A DNA stretch of 64,000 nucleotides from positions 1 through 64,000 of the forward strand of contig NZ_QLLR01000008.1 in NCBI RefSeq assembly GCF_003259615.1, read 5' to 3'. Below the pieces are notes generated by a model. The model saw nothing but the letters and a program-made list of their open reading frames with translations. It did not search any database and was not told the origin of the DNA. Source of the DNA: Pedobacter cryoconitis (GTDB lineage: Bacteria; Bacteroidota; Bacteroidia; Sphingobacteriales; Sphingobacteriaceae). Positions within the stretch are counted from its first letter, which is position 1. Each line of letters starts with the position of its first letter. Made by a program: the position numbers and the translations under genes. Of this stretch, positions 38,999 to 50,014 are shown in pieces.

Positions 38999-40960
38999 AT
39001 GGCTAAAGCGAGTCAGGGTAAACCTGTTAAAGAAAATATTGCCGTATCTGCAGATGCACCTGTCTGGATTTTTAGTTTACTGACAGACTTTGATGTCGCT
39101 TTGTTTATTTCAGGCAAACACTTTCGTTTGTATGAAAAAATGGGTGCACATCTTTTAAATGTAAATAATAGTGAGGGAACTTATTTTTCGGTATGGGCAC
39201 CTAATGCGCATGCTGTTTATGTAACCGGAGATTTTAACCAGTGGCAGGCTACTTCGCATCTTTTATATAAACGACTGGATGAATCAGGAATCTGGGAAGG
39301 CTTTATTCCCGCAGTAGGGAAAGGGGCTGTTTATAAGTATTTTATCAAAGGATTTGATGGGAAAGATTATGAAAAGGGCGATCCTTTTGCGACCCGTTGG
39401 GAGCATCCTCCGCAAACAGCGTCAGTAGTCTGGGATACTGCATATGCCTGGAAAGATAAGGCATGGCTGAAAAAACGTCCTGTATTAAATGCACTGGATC
39501 AGCCTATGTCTGTTTATGAAGTCCATCTGGGCTCCTGGCAGCGCGATCCTTCAGAGCCTGACCGGATTTTAACTTATAAAGAAATAGCCAATACCTTAGT
39601 ACCATATGTGCTGGAAATGGGCTTTACCCATGTCGAGCTGATGCCGATTATGGAATATCCTTATTATCCTTCCTGGGGTTATCAGATCACCGGATATTTT
39701 GCGGCCAGTTCCCGGCATGGAACGCCGCAGGAACTGATGTACCTGATTGAACAATTCCACAAAAATGATATTGCGGTAATTTTGGACTGGGTACCTTCAC
39801 ATTTCCCGGGTGATGCGCATGGGTTGTTTCATTTTGATGGAACACATCTGTATGAACATGCCGATATGCGTAAAGGCTTTCATCCCGACTGGAAATCCTA
39901 TATCTTCAATTATGACAGAAACGAAGTCAGGTCTTTTTTGATCAGTAATGCGATGTACTGGCTCGATCAGTTTCATGCGGACGGTTTACGTGTGGATGCG
40001 GTAGCTTCTATGTTATATTTTGATTTCTCCAGAAAGGCGGGAGACGCAGCAACCAATGAATTTGGCGGCTCAGAAAATCTGGGGGCTATCCAGTTTCTAA
40101 AAGATCTGAATGAATCTATTTATACGAATTTTAAAGGTGTACATACGATTGCTGAAGAAAGCAGTACTTATCCGGGCGTAACACATCCGGTAGCTGAAGG
40201 AGGTTTGGGTTTTGGAATGAAGTGGATGATGGGCTGGATGAATGATACGCTGAAGTATTTCAAAACCGACCCGATAGATAGAAAATATAATCACCATCAG
40301 CTGACCTTCAGCATTACCTACGCATTTTCTGAAAAGTTTATGCTGCCTTTCTCTCATGATGAAGTGGTGCATGGTAAATCATCTATGATTTATAAAATGC
40401 CGGGTGATGAATGGAGAAAACATGCAAACCTGCGCCTTTTATATGCTTACATGTTTACCCAGCCTGGTACTAAACTCCTTTTTATGGGGAATGAGTTTGC
40501 ACAGAATGGAGAGTGGAATTTTACAAACTCACTGGACTGGGATTTGTTGCGCTATAAGTCTCATTCAGGGATGCAGACTTATGTGAAAGCATTGAATAAG
40601 CTATACCGCACAGAGCCGGGGTTATATGATTTTAATTTTTCTGCTGAGGGATTTGAATGGATCAGTGCGGATGATAGTGACCATTCTATTTATGTGTATA
40701 CACGCAAAGGACATAAAGCAAAGGATACCTTGATTGTGATTTTAAATATGACTCCTGTATACAGGCAGAATTATAAAATAGGTTTGCCATTTAAGGCATC
40801 CTGGAAAGAAATTTTCAACAGTGATGCAACGGAATATTTTGGTAGCGGTAAGCTCAATACAACCGCTTTTGCACCAGAAGCGACCTCAGTGAATGGAAGA
40901 GAGTATTCAATTTCAATCAATATTGCGCCTTTAGGTGCAATGATATTAAAAACGGTATAA
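38999..40960 (+). CDS. glgB: 1,4-alpha-glucan branching enzyme
   Basis: 653 residues. Makes alpha-1,6 branches in glycogen. An N-terminal region and CBM48 domain (TYFSVWAPNAHAVYVTGDFN) precede the GH13 barrel. The nucleophile is Asp333 (LRVDAVASMLY), the acid/base Glu386 (TIAEES) and the stabilising Asp lies in PFSHDEVVHGKSS. The Met of GNEFAQNGEWNF follows. It is about 110 bp after GH31 and 3 bp before the GNAT gene. Confidence 0.96.
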   Translation: MAKASQGKPVKENIAVSADAPVWIFSLLTDFDVALFISGKHFRLYEKMGAHLLNVNNSEGTYFSVWAPNAHAVYVTGDFNQWQATSHLLYKRLDESGIWEGFIPAVGKGAVYKYFIKGFDGKDYEKGDPFATRWEHPPQTASVVWDTAYAWKDKAWLKKRPVLNALDQPMSVYEVHLGSWQRDPSEPDRILTYKEIANTLVPYVLEMGFTHVELMPIMEYPYYPSWGYQITGYFAASSRHGTPQELMYLIEQFHKNDIAVILDWVPSHFPGDAHGLFHFDGTHLYEHADMRKGFHPDWKSYIFNYDRNEVRSFLISNAMYWLDQFHADGLRVDAVASMLYFDFSRKAGDAATNEFGGSENLGAIQFLKDLNESIYTNFKGVHTIAEESSTYPGVTHPVAEGGLGFGMKWMMGWMNDTLKYFKTDPIDRKYNHHQLTFSITYAFSEKFMLPFSHDEVVHGKSSMIYKMPGDEWRKHANLRLLYAYMFTQPGTKLLFMGNEFAQNGEWNFTNSLDWDLLRYKSHSGMQTYVKALNKLYRTEPGLYDFNFSAEGFEWISADDSDHSIYVYTRKGHKAKDTLIVILNMTPVYRQNYKIGLPFKASWKEIFNSDATEYFGSGKLNTTAFAPEATSVNGREYSISINIAPLGAMILKTV

Positions 40961-40963
40961 CAC

Positions 40964-41491
40964 ATGGAGATCTGGATAGAGACGGAAAGGTTAATACTCA
41001 GAGAATATGTTGAAGCGGATTGGAAGGCTGTTCATGAATACGCAAGCCAGGAAGAAATCCTGGTTTACGAAAATTGGGGGCCTAATACGCACGATGATAC
41101 GTTAAAGTTTATTGAGGAAGCGCTGAAATTGAAAGAAGCTGTACCCAGATTAAGTTTTGAATTAGCCATTGTATTGAAAGAAGAAAACAGGCTGATCGGG
41201 GGTTGCGGTTTCAGGTTTGATAAGAAGGAGGAGGATAAGGGAAACTTAGGTTACATCATTAATCCATTATATTGGAGAACCGGATACGCTAAAGAAGCTA
41301 CAAATGCTTTGATTCAATTTGTAGCTTCCGAATTAAGCGTCAGGACTATTGATGCCACTTGCGATGTTTTAAACCTGGCTTCCCAGGCAGTGTTAAAACA
41401 TTGCGGTTTTTTCAGGATCAGGTTAATCAAGAAACATTTTGAAATGAAAGGCAGAGTCAGGGATACTTTCGTTTACGAGAGAAATACTTGA
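40964..41491 (+). CDS. RimJ/RimL-type GNAT acetyltransferase
   Basis: 175 residues. IETERLILREYVEADWKAV at the N-terminus and LGYIINPLYWRTGYAKEAT are characteristic of the Acetyltransf_3 subgroup that acetylates protein N-termini or small molecules. It starts 3 bp after glgB and is probably translated from the same message; no functional link to glycogen is evident. Confidence 0.9.
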   Translation: MEIWIETERLILREYVEADWKAVHEYASQEEILVYENWGPNTHDDTLKFIEEALKLKEAVPRLSFELAIVLKEENRLIGGCGFRFDKKEEDKGNLGYIINPLYWRTGYAKEATNALIQFVASELSVRTIDATCDVLNLASQAVLKHCGFFRIRLIKKHFEMKGRVRDTFVYERNT

Positions 41492-41577
41492 AATTCTGCT
41501 TCCTCCACCACAATAAGAAACCAGGTTCAGCCAGCTGTGGATCGAAAAGGCCACAACCCGTGTTAGGTTTAACTTCT

Positions 41578-43944
41578 TCATTGAATCAGGTAACTTATGC
41601 CTAATCTGTAATTCAGCGGATCACCTAAACCACCGGTAACGGTGCTTGATCTGCTGCCTGTGAAATAGCGTTTATCTGTTAAATTATAAGCATTCAGCTG
41701 GATATTGTATTTCCCTCTGCGGTAATTAAGCGCAGCATCAAAAACGGTATAAGAAGGAAATATAAAATTCTGATTTGTTATCTGGCCAACCTGATCGCTT
41801 ACATAGCGCACTCCTGCAGCTATTCCAATCCCTTTAACTGCACCTTTGGCCATCGTATATTTAAGCCATAAATTGGCGATATGCTTTGGTGCATTACTAA
41901 ACCGGTCACCTTTTTTACCGAAGGTACTGGTACTTAAAATCACATGGTCGTTATAGGCGTATCCGGCGATAATATTGAAATTCCGGATCGTACCGGTCGC
42001 TGAAAACTCTATCCCATTACTTCTTGTTCCTTTCAGGGCTTCCTGACGATGAGAATTTTCTTCTGTGGGTGCTGAAGCGAGAATATTCGCATACCGGATC
42101 TGGTAAATAGCTATGCTGGTTGAAATTGCGTTGTTCATAAAATCTCCCTTATATCCGATTTCATATTGTGTTGCTCTGCGGGTAGGAAAAGGCCCGCCCG
42201 ACAATACGTTATTAGAGGTCTGAGGGTTAAATGATTTTAAGAAACTTGCATAAACAGAAATATTGGCCGCTGGTAAATAGACTAACCCAGCGCGCGGAAT
42301 CAGTCCGGAAGCTTGCAATTCATCACCCTGTTTATTATCTCTTGCTGATAGTGGTGTCTCTTTTGCCTGGTAAGAATCATAGCGCATTGATAATAATGCT
42401 TTGATCTTTTCACCAATGCTGATCTGATCCTGAACGTATACTCCGATAAGATTTGTTATTCTTTTGTTATCATCTGATTCCTGCGCTTTAACGGACTCTG
42501 CGGGTGGATCGAGGCTGTAATCAGGATTGAAGATAGAAATGCGTGTAGCGGGCTTATATTGATAATCATTTTTAGTCCAGCCGTAACGGTTATAATCAAC
42601 TCCAGTAATGATATGATGCTGAAGTGATCCGGTACTGGTTTGATAAGCTAAGTAAGCAGTGGTCTGCAAACTAAAACGGCTGGTTTCCCAATCCTGATAA
42701 CCTCTGCTAATTGAATCATTTCTTATTTTACCTACCGGGATGTGATCTGTATAATCCAGCTTACTGTTCACGGCGCGGTGCACAGCTGTCAATTTCAATT
42801 TATCGCTGAATTGATGGTTAAAAGTCAATGTAGCTGATACATTATCTGTTTTTCCATAATCTGTCGGGCTTTGTATGGTCAGGTTATTCGGATAGTAGTT
42901 GAAATCAAAGGTTCCGTCCGCATTTGTCTTGATATAAGTACCGTTATCGTATTGCTGATTCACTTTTTGATGTGCATAATTGATCTCCAGGTTTAAATCA
43001 GTACGCGCAGAGAACAGATAGGTAAGCGAGGGCGCGATGAAAATGTTTTCTTTATCCTGGTAGTCCCTGAAACTTTTCGATTTATCATACCCTATAATTG
43101 CACGGTAAAGCAGTTTTTTGTTCTTAGATAACGGCCCTGTTAAATCGGCCGACAATCTTTTGAAGTCCCAGCTGCCTATAGACAGATCAAATTCATATCT
43201 TTCTTTAACCTGGGGTTTTTTAGTCACGAAATTAACGACACCTCCCGGTGAACCTTCACTAAATAATGCTCCTGAAGGCCCACGCAGTAATTCTACGCTT
43301 TCAATGTTATATAATAGGGGTTGTTGACTCCACAGGTATAAATTTCCGCGGATACCATTGTACAAGAGGAAACTTGCATCTGTAGGGGAGTAGGCTGTAA
43401 AACCGCGGATACTAAAAGAACCACTTCCGTTATTGGCCTTCATCCCGGTAAAGGAGCTGGAGATCTCGTTCAGGGTGAATGCCTGGCGGTCTTTAATCAC
43501 CTGATTGGGAATGATTTGGACAGACTGCGGGGTAGTTAATAAAGGAATATCCATCCGTGTGGATGTGTTGGAGCTGGTCACTTTGTAACGGTTTTTAACT
43601 GCGCTAACTGCTACCTCATTCAATTCCTGCCTGCTTTTTGAAAGCTGGAAATTGAGGTTCAGTTTTTTACCGGGTTCAATGATCAGGTTTTGCCTGGTGG
43701 CGGTATAACCCACGTTAGAAACAATTAAGACATAGGTTCCCGCCGGAACGTTCTTAAAGTTGAAATTCCCATGCGCATCAGTTACTGTTTTGATCTTGGT
43801 GTTTTGAAAGACCACATTTGCACCCGGAATAGGTTCATTGTCAAAAGAAACGATATTGCCGTGTAAAGTTCCTGAAGGGGATTGGGCGGAGAGTTTACAG
43901 GTAGATAAAAGTAAAAATATATAAAGGAAAACCTTGATTTTCAT
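41578..43944 (-). CDS. TonB-dependent siderophore-type receptor
   Basis: 788 residues. Signal peptide MKIKVFLYIFLLLSTCKLSAQ, then a carboxypeptidase-regulatory-like beta domain (about 22-105), a plug domain (about 125-235; IPLLTTPQSVQIIPNQVIKD, LLRGPSGALFSEGSPGGVVN) and a 22-strand-type barrel ending with the aromatic C-terminus of outer-membrane proteins (RLGISYLIQ). Plug sequence and length match the ferric-siderophore receptor group. A stem-loop lies just before its start. It is preceded, on the same strand, by a small Cys-motif gene at 44169. Confidence 0.92.
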   Translation of the reverse strand: MKIKVFLYIFLLLSTCKLSAQSPSGTLHGNIVSFDNEPIPGANVVFQNTKIKTVTDAHGNFNFKNVPAGTYVLIVSNVGYTATRQNLIIEPGKKLNLNFQLSKSRQELNEVAVSAVKNRYKVTSSNTSTRMDIPLLTTPQSVQIIPNQVIKDRQAFTLNEISSSFTGMKANNGSGSFSIRGFTAYSPTDASFLLYNGIRGNLYLWSQQPLLYNIESVELLRGPSGALFSEGSPGGVVNFVTKKPQVKERYEFDLSIGSWDFKRLSADLTGPLSKNKKLLYRAIIGYDKSKSFRDYQDKENIFIAPSLTYLFSARTDLNLEINYAHQKVNQQYDNGTYIKTNADGTFDFNYYPNNLTIQSPTDYGKTDNVSATLTFNHQFSDKLKLTAVHRAVNSKLDYTDHIPVGKIRNDSISRGYQDWETSRFSLQTTAYLAYQTSTGSLQHHIITGVDYNRYGWTKNDYQYKPATRISIFNPDYSLDPPAESVKAQESDDNKRITNLIGVYVQDQISIGEKIKALLSMRYDSYQAKETPLSARDNKQGDELQASGLIPRAGLVYLPAANISVYASFLKSFNPQTSNNVLSGGPFPTRRATQYEIGYKGDFMNNAISTSIAIYQIRYANILASAPTEENSHRQEALKGTRSNGIEFSATGTIRNFNIIAGYAYNDHVILSTSTFGKKGDRFSNAPKHIANLWLKYTMAKGAVKGIGIAAGVRYVSDQVGQITNQNFIFPSYTVFDAALNYRRGKYNIQLNAYNLTDKRYFTGSRSSTVTGGLGDPLNYRLGISYLIQ

Positions 43945-43961
43945 GTGTTTTTAATGATTTT

Positions 43962-43994
43962 GATTTAGTCTCAGCATCGGGCTGATACTAAATC
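43962..43994 (-). repeat. Inverted repeat in the TonB receptor leader
   Basis: GATTTAGTCTCAGC (43962-43975) pairs with GCTGATACTAAATC (43981-43994) with one mismatch and a 5-nt loop. It ends about 18 bp before the receptor ATG. It could be a leader stem-loop or an operator; no T-run follows on the minus strand. Confidence 0.65.
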
Positions 43995-44168
43995 AGTATA
44001 TAATTCAGACTTATCATCAGCAGAAAGCCAATGACCAGCGCAGCTTGAAATACAGCGCATAACAAACCATCAGTTATCTTGCTGTAAATAAATGAATACA
44101 ACAATATATCCGCATAACGGAATTCATTTGCGTTACACGGCAATAAAAGAGGGTATACCAATAAAAAT

Positions 44169-44588
44169 TTAAGCGAAAGCTACCTGTGGCGGTCTGAAGA
44201 TGTCGTTATGAAAAGAGGAAGGTTTGAAATGGAGATAAAATCTGTTGAAATTATCCTTTTGAGCAGCTAAAAGATAACCTGCAAAATCAAGTTTGTTCAG
44301 TTTGCAGAAAAATAAGACGTTCGTGTTTTCCTGATTTTGATTTCTTTGCTTTTGCTCATTGTCTTCGGCCATTTTTAGCTTTTTGGCTAAAATACATCTA
44401 CCGTTACAGTGCATTTCAGGTCTGCTTTTATTCTCACAAAGTACAGTTGAAATATAACGTTCGTTCATTTTAAAAGATAGCGTTACCCACAATTTGTTAA
44501 AGGATTGTGAGGCAATGATAATGAGTAATAAAATGCAGACTGATCTTCTCAATGACTGTGCTTGTTTAATATGCCGCAAATGTATCAT
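44169..44588 (-). CDS. Small membrane-anchored protein with CENK...HCNGRC motif
   Basis: About 139 residues from the ATG at 44588 (MIHLRHIKQAQS); the frame opens 11 codons earlier at 44621. One hydrophobic segment (RSVCILLLIIIASQSF) is followed by LCENKSRPEMHCNGRCILAK, with three cysteines and a histidine, and a Lys-rich stretch. I recognise the CENKxxPxxxCxGxCxLxKxL pattern from short Bacteroidota proteins near TonB receptors and metal-uptake genes; a metal-related role is inferred. It lies 224 bp before the receptor gene on the same strand and is divergent from the LytS/LytTR pair. Confidence 0.75.
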   Translation of the reverse strand: MIHLRHIKQAQSLRRSVCILLLIIIASQSFNKLWVTLSFKMNERYISTVLCENKSRPEMHCNGRCILAKKLKMAEDNEQKQRNQNQENTNVLFFCKLNKLDFAGYLLAAQKDNFNRFYLHFKPSSFHNDIFRPPQVAFA

Positions 44589-44746
44589 TTTTTCATGAAA
44601 AGGGGAGGGATACCTTCGCAATCCAAGTGTTAAAAACGATTTATTGATTTTGTAATTTCGGATGTGATGTTGTCCGTTTCGGGAGTGAAGTACTTTATCA
44701 TCTTAAGCTAAAGCTGCACTTTCGCATAAAACCCGGAAAAAAATAA

Positions 44747-45844
44747 ATGAGAAACCTTTTTTCAATCCTGACTATATTTGCCTCGATGAAGACGAAGCTG
44801 CCGGCGAAAAATATATTAAAAGTAAGTTGTAGTTTTTCTCTGACCATTTGCCTGTTCTCCTTTAGTTCTGCTTTTATGGAAGGGGAGACTGTACAGGGCG
44901 CACTATGCCGGTCCGCTATGTTTTTCTTTCTACTGGTGCTGATCAGTGTGGGTAATACTGGCTTACTGCTGGTTTTTAGAAAAGAAAATGATACTACAGG
45001 GCGTAATTGTTCAATCTGGTTTTACATTTCAAGTTTCATCCTCAGTACACTGGTCATGTGGACGATGTACAATTTTCAAAATTACCTGATTGAAAAAGGA
45101 ATATCAACAAGTACGCTTGGAACAAGAGTTAAAGGCGATATTATCTATTTTTATATTTTAATACAGGGATTATTTGTCAATTGCATATTGCTGCTCCTGC
45201 AGAACTTTATTATTATACAGGATGCCAATAACAAAGCGCAGCTTGAAAATTCCCGTTTAAATGCGGCAAGTTCAGAGGCGGCTCATCAATTGTTACAACA
45301 ACAGATCCAGCCTCATTTTTTGTTTAATGCCCTCAATATTCTGAAGTCACTGATTAAAAAGAGCCCGGAACGCGCAGAAGATTACCTGCTGCGGTTATCA
45401 GACTTCCTAAGAGTATCCATGTCTGGAAATAAACGCGGATTAGCCACTCTGAATGAGGAAATAAAATTAGGGATAGACTATCTGGAAATGCAGAAGGTCA
45501 GGTTTGGTGAAGCTTTGCAGTTCTCTTTTGAAATTACCAAATCAGAGCAGTTGTTACCTGTGTTTTCTTTACAGCCACTGCTGGAAAATGCAATTAAGCA
45601 CAATGAGCTTACTGATGAAGAGCCTTTGATCATTAAAATCAGGCAGGAAGGTGATTCTATTATTGTAATTAACAATGTGAAATTAAGAGCTGTGACAGAA
45701 CATTCCACAGGAAGTGGTTTAGCAAATCTTGCAGAAAGATATAAGTTATTATCAGGTGATGAGATCGACATCAAAGATGATGGGAGATTCTTTTCAGTGC
45801 GTTTAAAAATTTTAGAGAATGAAGATCGTAATTATAGAGGATGA
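44747..45844 (+). CDS. LytS/YehU-type sensor histidine kinase
   Basis: 365 residues with about four membrane segments in the first 150 residues, then the His_kinase domain with the phosphoacceptor His in QQQIQPHFLFNALNILKSL and the ATP-binding LQPLLENAIKHNEL and GSGLANLAERYKLL. A short N-terminal part before M14 may not be translated. It overlaps the LytTR regulator gene by 26 bp, so the two form one two-component system. The stimulus is unknown; the divergent TonB receptor locus is a candidate target. Confidence 0.93.
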   Translation: MRNLFSILTIFASMKTKLPAKNILKVSCSFSLTICLFSFSSAFMEGETVQGALCRSAMFFFLLVLISVGNTGLLLVFRKENDTTGRNCSIWFYISSFILSTLVMWTMYNFQNYLIEKGISTSTLGTRVKGDIIYFYILIQGLFVNCILLLLQNFIIIQDANNKAQLENSRLNAASSEAAHQLLQQQIQPHFLFNALNILKSLIKKSPERAEDYLLRLSDFLRVSMSGNKRGLATLNEEIKLGIDYLEMQKVRFGEALQFSFEITKSEQLLPVFSLQPLLENAIKHNELTDEEPLIIKIRQEGDSIIVINNVKLRAVTEHSTGSGLANLAERYKLLSGDEIDIKDDGRFFSVRLKILENEDRNYRG

Positions 45845-46580
45845 AAAATTAACGGCTGAGGATCTTGCGGATGTGATTTTAAAATTACAGCCCGGTGCGC
45901 AGCTGGTCGCTTTGCTGAAATCTGTTAAAGAAGCTGTGGCTTATTTCCAAAATGCCCCGGCACCAGATCTTATTTTTAGTGATATTCAGTTAGGGGATGG
46001 GGTGAGTTTTGATATTTTTAAAGTCGTCAATGTCACCGCACCTATAATTTTTTGTACTGCTTATGATGAATACGCTTTGAATGCTTTCAAAACAAATGGT
46101 ATTGATTACATTTTAAAGCCATTCACAGAGGTGTCCATTGCCCAGGCTTTGAATAAATACCATGCTTTATGCAGAGGGTTTTCTGATCAGCGTATTTCTT
46201 ACGATGCACTTTTTGATCTTTTTGTAAATAAGATGCCACAAAAAACTTCTTCTATACTGGTCAATTATAAAGATAAAATCATACCTGTTAAAACCGATCA
46301 TATCGCCTTATTTTATATTGCAAATGAGGAAACGAAGCTGCTGACATTTGAACATCAGACTTATGTGCTGAATAAGAAACTGGAAGAGCTGGAAAAATTA
46401 TCGGGTGATGACTTTTTCAGAGTAAACCGTCAATACCTGGTGAACAGAAAAGCAGTCAAAGATGCAGCTCACTTTTTCTCCCGTAAGCTGGTCATCAATC
46501 TTTCCGTTTCCTTCAAAGAGCCGATCACAATCAGTAAGGAAAAGACCCCCCAGTTTCTGGATTGGCTGGCTAGAAAATAG
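45819..46580 (+). CDS. LytTR-family response regulator
   Basis: 253 residues. Receiver domain starting MKIVIIEDEKLTAEDL, with the phosphorylated Asp in PDLIFSDIQLGDG, the conserved Thr/Lys region FCTAYDEYALNAF and YILKPFTE. The C-terminal LytTR DNA-binding domain (about 140-250; FFRVNRQYLVNRKAV) is complete. It is translated from a start inside the kinase gene, indicating coupling. Confidence 0.94.
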   Translation: MKIVIIEDEKLTAEDLADVILKLQPGAQLVALLKSVKEAVAYFQNAPAPDLIFSDIQLGDGVSFDIFKVVNVTAPIIFCTAYDEYALNAFKTNGIDYILKPFTEVSIAQALNKYHALCRGFSDQRISYDALFDLFVNKMPQKTSSILVNYKDKIIPVKTDHIALFYIANEETKLLTFEHQTYVLNKKLEELEKLSGDDFFRVNRQYLVNRKAVKDAAHFFSRKLVINLSVSFKEPITISKEKTPQFLDWLARK

Positions 46581-46751
46581 GAGCATGTTTACCGGTTATT
46601 TTTGACCGTTCACCGCCAATTTTGTGCGTTTCAGCCTCAAACCCCTTTAGATAGTTGATTTGTTACCTCATCTTTAGCTTAGAGGTTTCTGCCGGGCAAT
46701 AGAAAGAAATATTTGCAAGCGTTGTCTGAATCCTGAACTATTTAACTATAA

Positions 46752-46991
46752 ATGATGAATGTAATTATATTTAAAACATCAGTCCAGGACAAGGATGATC
46801 TGGATTGTGTAAGGCCAGCACTCAATGCTTTCCTGGGAGAGAAGAACTGGACATTCGATTTAGAAGACGTAGATAAAATTTTAAGGGTAGTGAGCCCGGT
46901 AATCTGCACGATAGCCGTAGAACAATTATTGCTGGAACATGGATTCCTGTGTATAGAAATGCCTTATTCTCTGGATGAGTTTAATACTTAA
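46752..46991 (+). CDS. Small conserved-looking hypothetical protein
   Basis: 79 residues, MMNVIIFKTSVQDKDDLDCV..., with WTFDLEDVDKILRV. Acidic, alpha/beta, one domain, no signal peptide. The pattern resembles short ferredoxin-like-fold proteins in Bacteroidota, but no function is known to me. It stands alone, 170 bp after the LytTR gene and convergent with the second gap operon. Confidence 0.65.
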   Translation: MMNVIIFKTSVQDKDDLDCVRPALNAFLGEKNWTFDLEDVDKILRVVSPVICTIAVEQLLLEHGFLCIEMPYSLDEFNT

Positions 46992-46999
46992 AACCAGAA

Positions 47000-47025
47000 A
47001 GGGATCTTCCTTGCGGAAAATCCCT
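47000..47025 (-). terminator. Probable terminator of the pfkA-gap operon
   Basis: AGGGATCTTCC, loop TTGC, GGAAAATCCCT form a stem with one mismatch. On the minus strand it is followed by T-rich TTCTGGTTTT, so it most likely ends the minus-strand operon 35 bp after gap. Confidence 0.55.
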
Positions 47026-47059
47026 GTTCTAACTACCTATGAATCTGTGTGAACAGATA

Positions 47060-48909
<1,850 letters not shown>

Positions 48910-48910
48910 G

Positions 48911-49897
48911 TTAAATTGATAAAACTTTAGTCATTTCCAAAAGATCACTTTCTAATTTAAAACTATGCTCTGTCAACGCTTCATCCAAGCTGGTTAACCT
49001 GATCTCATTGCCACGTAAGCCTACCATTTGTTGTGTACTGCCTTTCAGCAATTCATTTACAGCGGCATAACCTAAACGGCTTCCTAAAATCCTGTCAAAA
49101 CTACTCGGGCTTCCGCCACGTTGCAAGTGTCCTAATATAGTGACCTTTGTGTCATAATGATTGAATTTTTCTTTAACATGTTTCGCAATGTCATAAGCGC
49201 CGCCTTGTTTATGTCCTTCAGACACAATTACAATGCTCGACGATTTTTTTGTTGCTGCTCCGATTTCCAATTGTTTAATCAGTTCATCAAGACTCGTTGC
49301 TTTCTCAGGCAGTAAGACAGCTTCAGCTCCACAGGCAATAGCGCTTCTTAAAGCGATACAACCTGAATCCCGGCCCATTACTTCTACAAAAAATAAACGG
49401 TCATGCGAATCTGCAGTATCCCTGATCTTATCTATAGCTTCAATAACTGTGTTAATCGCAGTATCGTAACCTAATGTAAAATCAGAACCGTATAAATCAT
49501 TGTCGATGGTACCAGGAATGGCAATTACATTGATATGATGTCTTTGTGCAAAACGACGGGCTCCGGTAAAAGTACCATCACCGCCAATTACTACAAGTGC
49601 ATCTATTTGGTGCAGTTTAAGGTGCTCATAAGCAAGATCCATTCCTTCGTCGGTTTTAAACTCTAAACAGCGTGCTGTTTTAAGTACTGTTCCGCCTAAA
49701 TGGATTATGTTGCTCACTGAACGGGCATCCATAGGAATAATATTGTTAGTTATTAATCCTTGATAACCTTGCAAAACTCCAAACATATTTATACCATTGT
49801 AAATACCGGTACGTACTACTGCTCTGATGCATGCGTTCATTCCGGGAGCGTCACCCCCAGATGTCAATACAGCGATATTTTTGATATTTGGTTTCAT
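48911..49897 (-). CDS. pfkA: ATP-dependent 6-phosphofructokinase
   Basis: 328 residues. Phosphorylates fructose 6-phosphate, the committing step of glycolysis. TSGGDAPGMNACIRAVV at the N-terminus and IGGDGTFTGA and IPGTIDNDL in the middle mark the family; the Gly in GGDG and PGT indicate ATP rather than pyrophosphate use. MGRDSGCIA and LGHLQRGGSPSSFDR follow. First gene of the operon pfkA, kinase-like gene, gap. A perfect palindrome lies upstream, shared with the divergent regulator. Confidence 0.96.
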   Translation of the reverse strand: MKPNIKNIAVLTSGGDAPGMNACIRAVVRTGIYNGINMFGVLQGYQGLITNNIIPMDARSVSNIIHLGGTVLKTARCLEFKTDEGMDLAYEHLKLHQIDALVVIGGDGTFTGARRFAQRHHINVIAIPGTIDNDLYGSDFTLGYDTAINTVIEAIDKIRDTADSHDRLFFVEVMGRDSGCIALRSAIACGAEAVLLPEKATSLDELIKQLEIGAATKKSSSIVIVSEGHKQGGAYDIAKHVKEKFNHYDTKVTILGHLQRGGSPSSFDRILGSRLGYAAVNELLKGSTQQMVGLRGNEIRLTSLDEALTEHSFKLESDLLEMTKVLSI

Positions 49898-49919
49898 CTG
49901 TTTATATTACGAATATACC

Positions 49920-49934
49920 GTGTAGATATTACAC
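49920..49934. promoter_or_regulatory. Candidate operator between pfkA and the Nudix-type regulator
   Basis: GTGTA GATAT TACAC is a perfect 5-5-5 inverted repeat in the 117-bp divergent intergenic region. It lies upstream of a possible minus-strand -7 element (TATATTCG) for pfkA. NrtR/AraR-type regulators bind short inverted repeats near their genes, so this is a natural candidate site. Confidence 0.5.
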
Positions 49935-50014
49935 TAAGTAATTTATTTTGATTTATTTTATGTAAATCGCAAACAAGTATATTAATTTGCTTTAGTTTTT
50001 AAAAATTTAATGTT

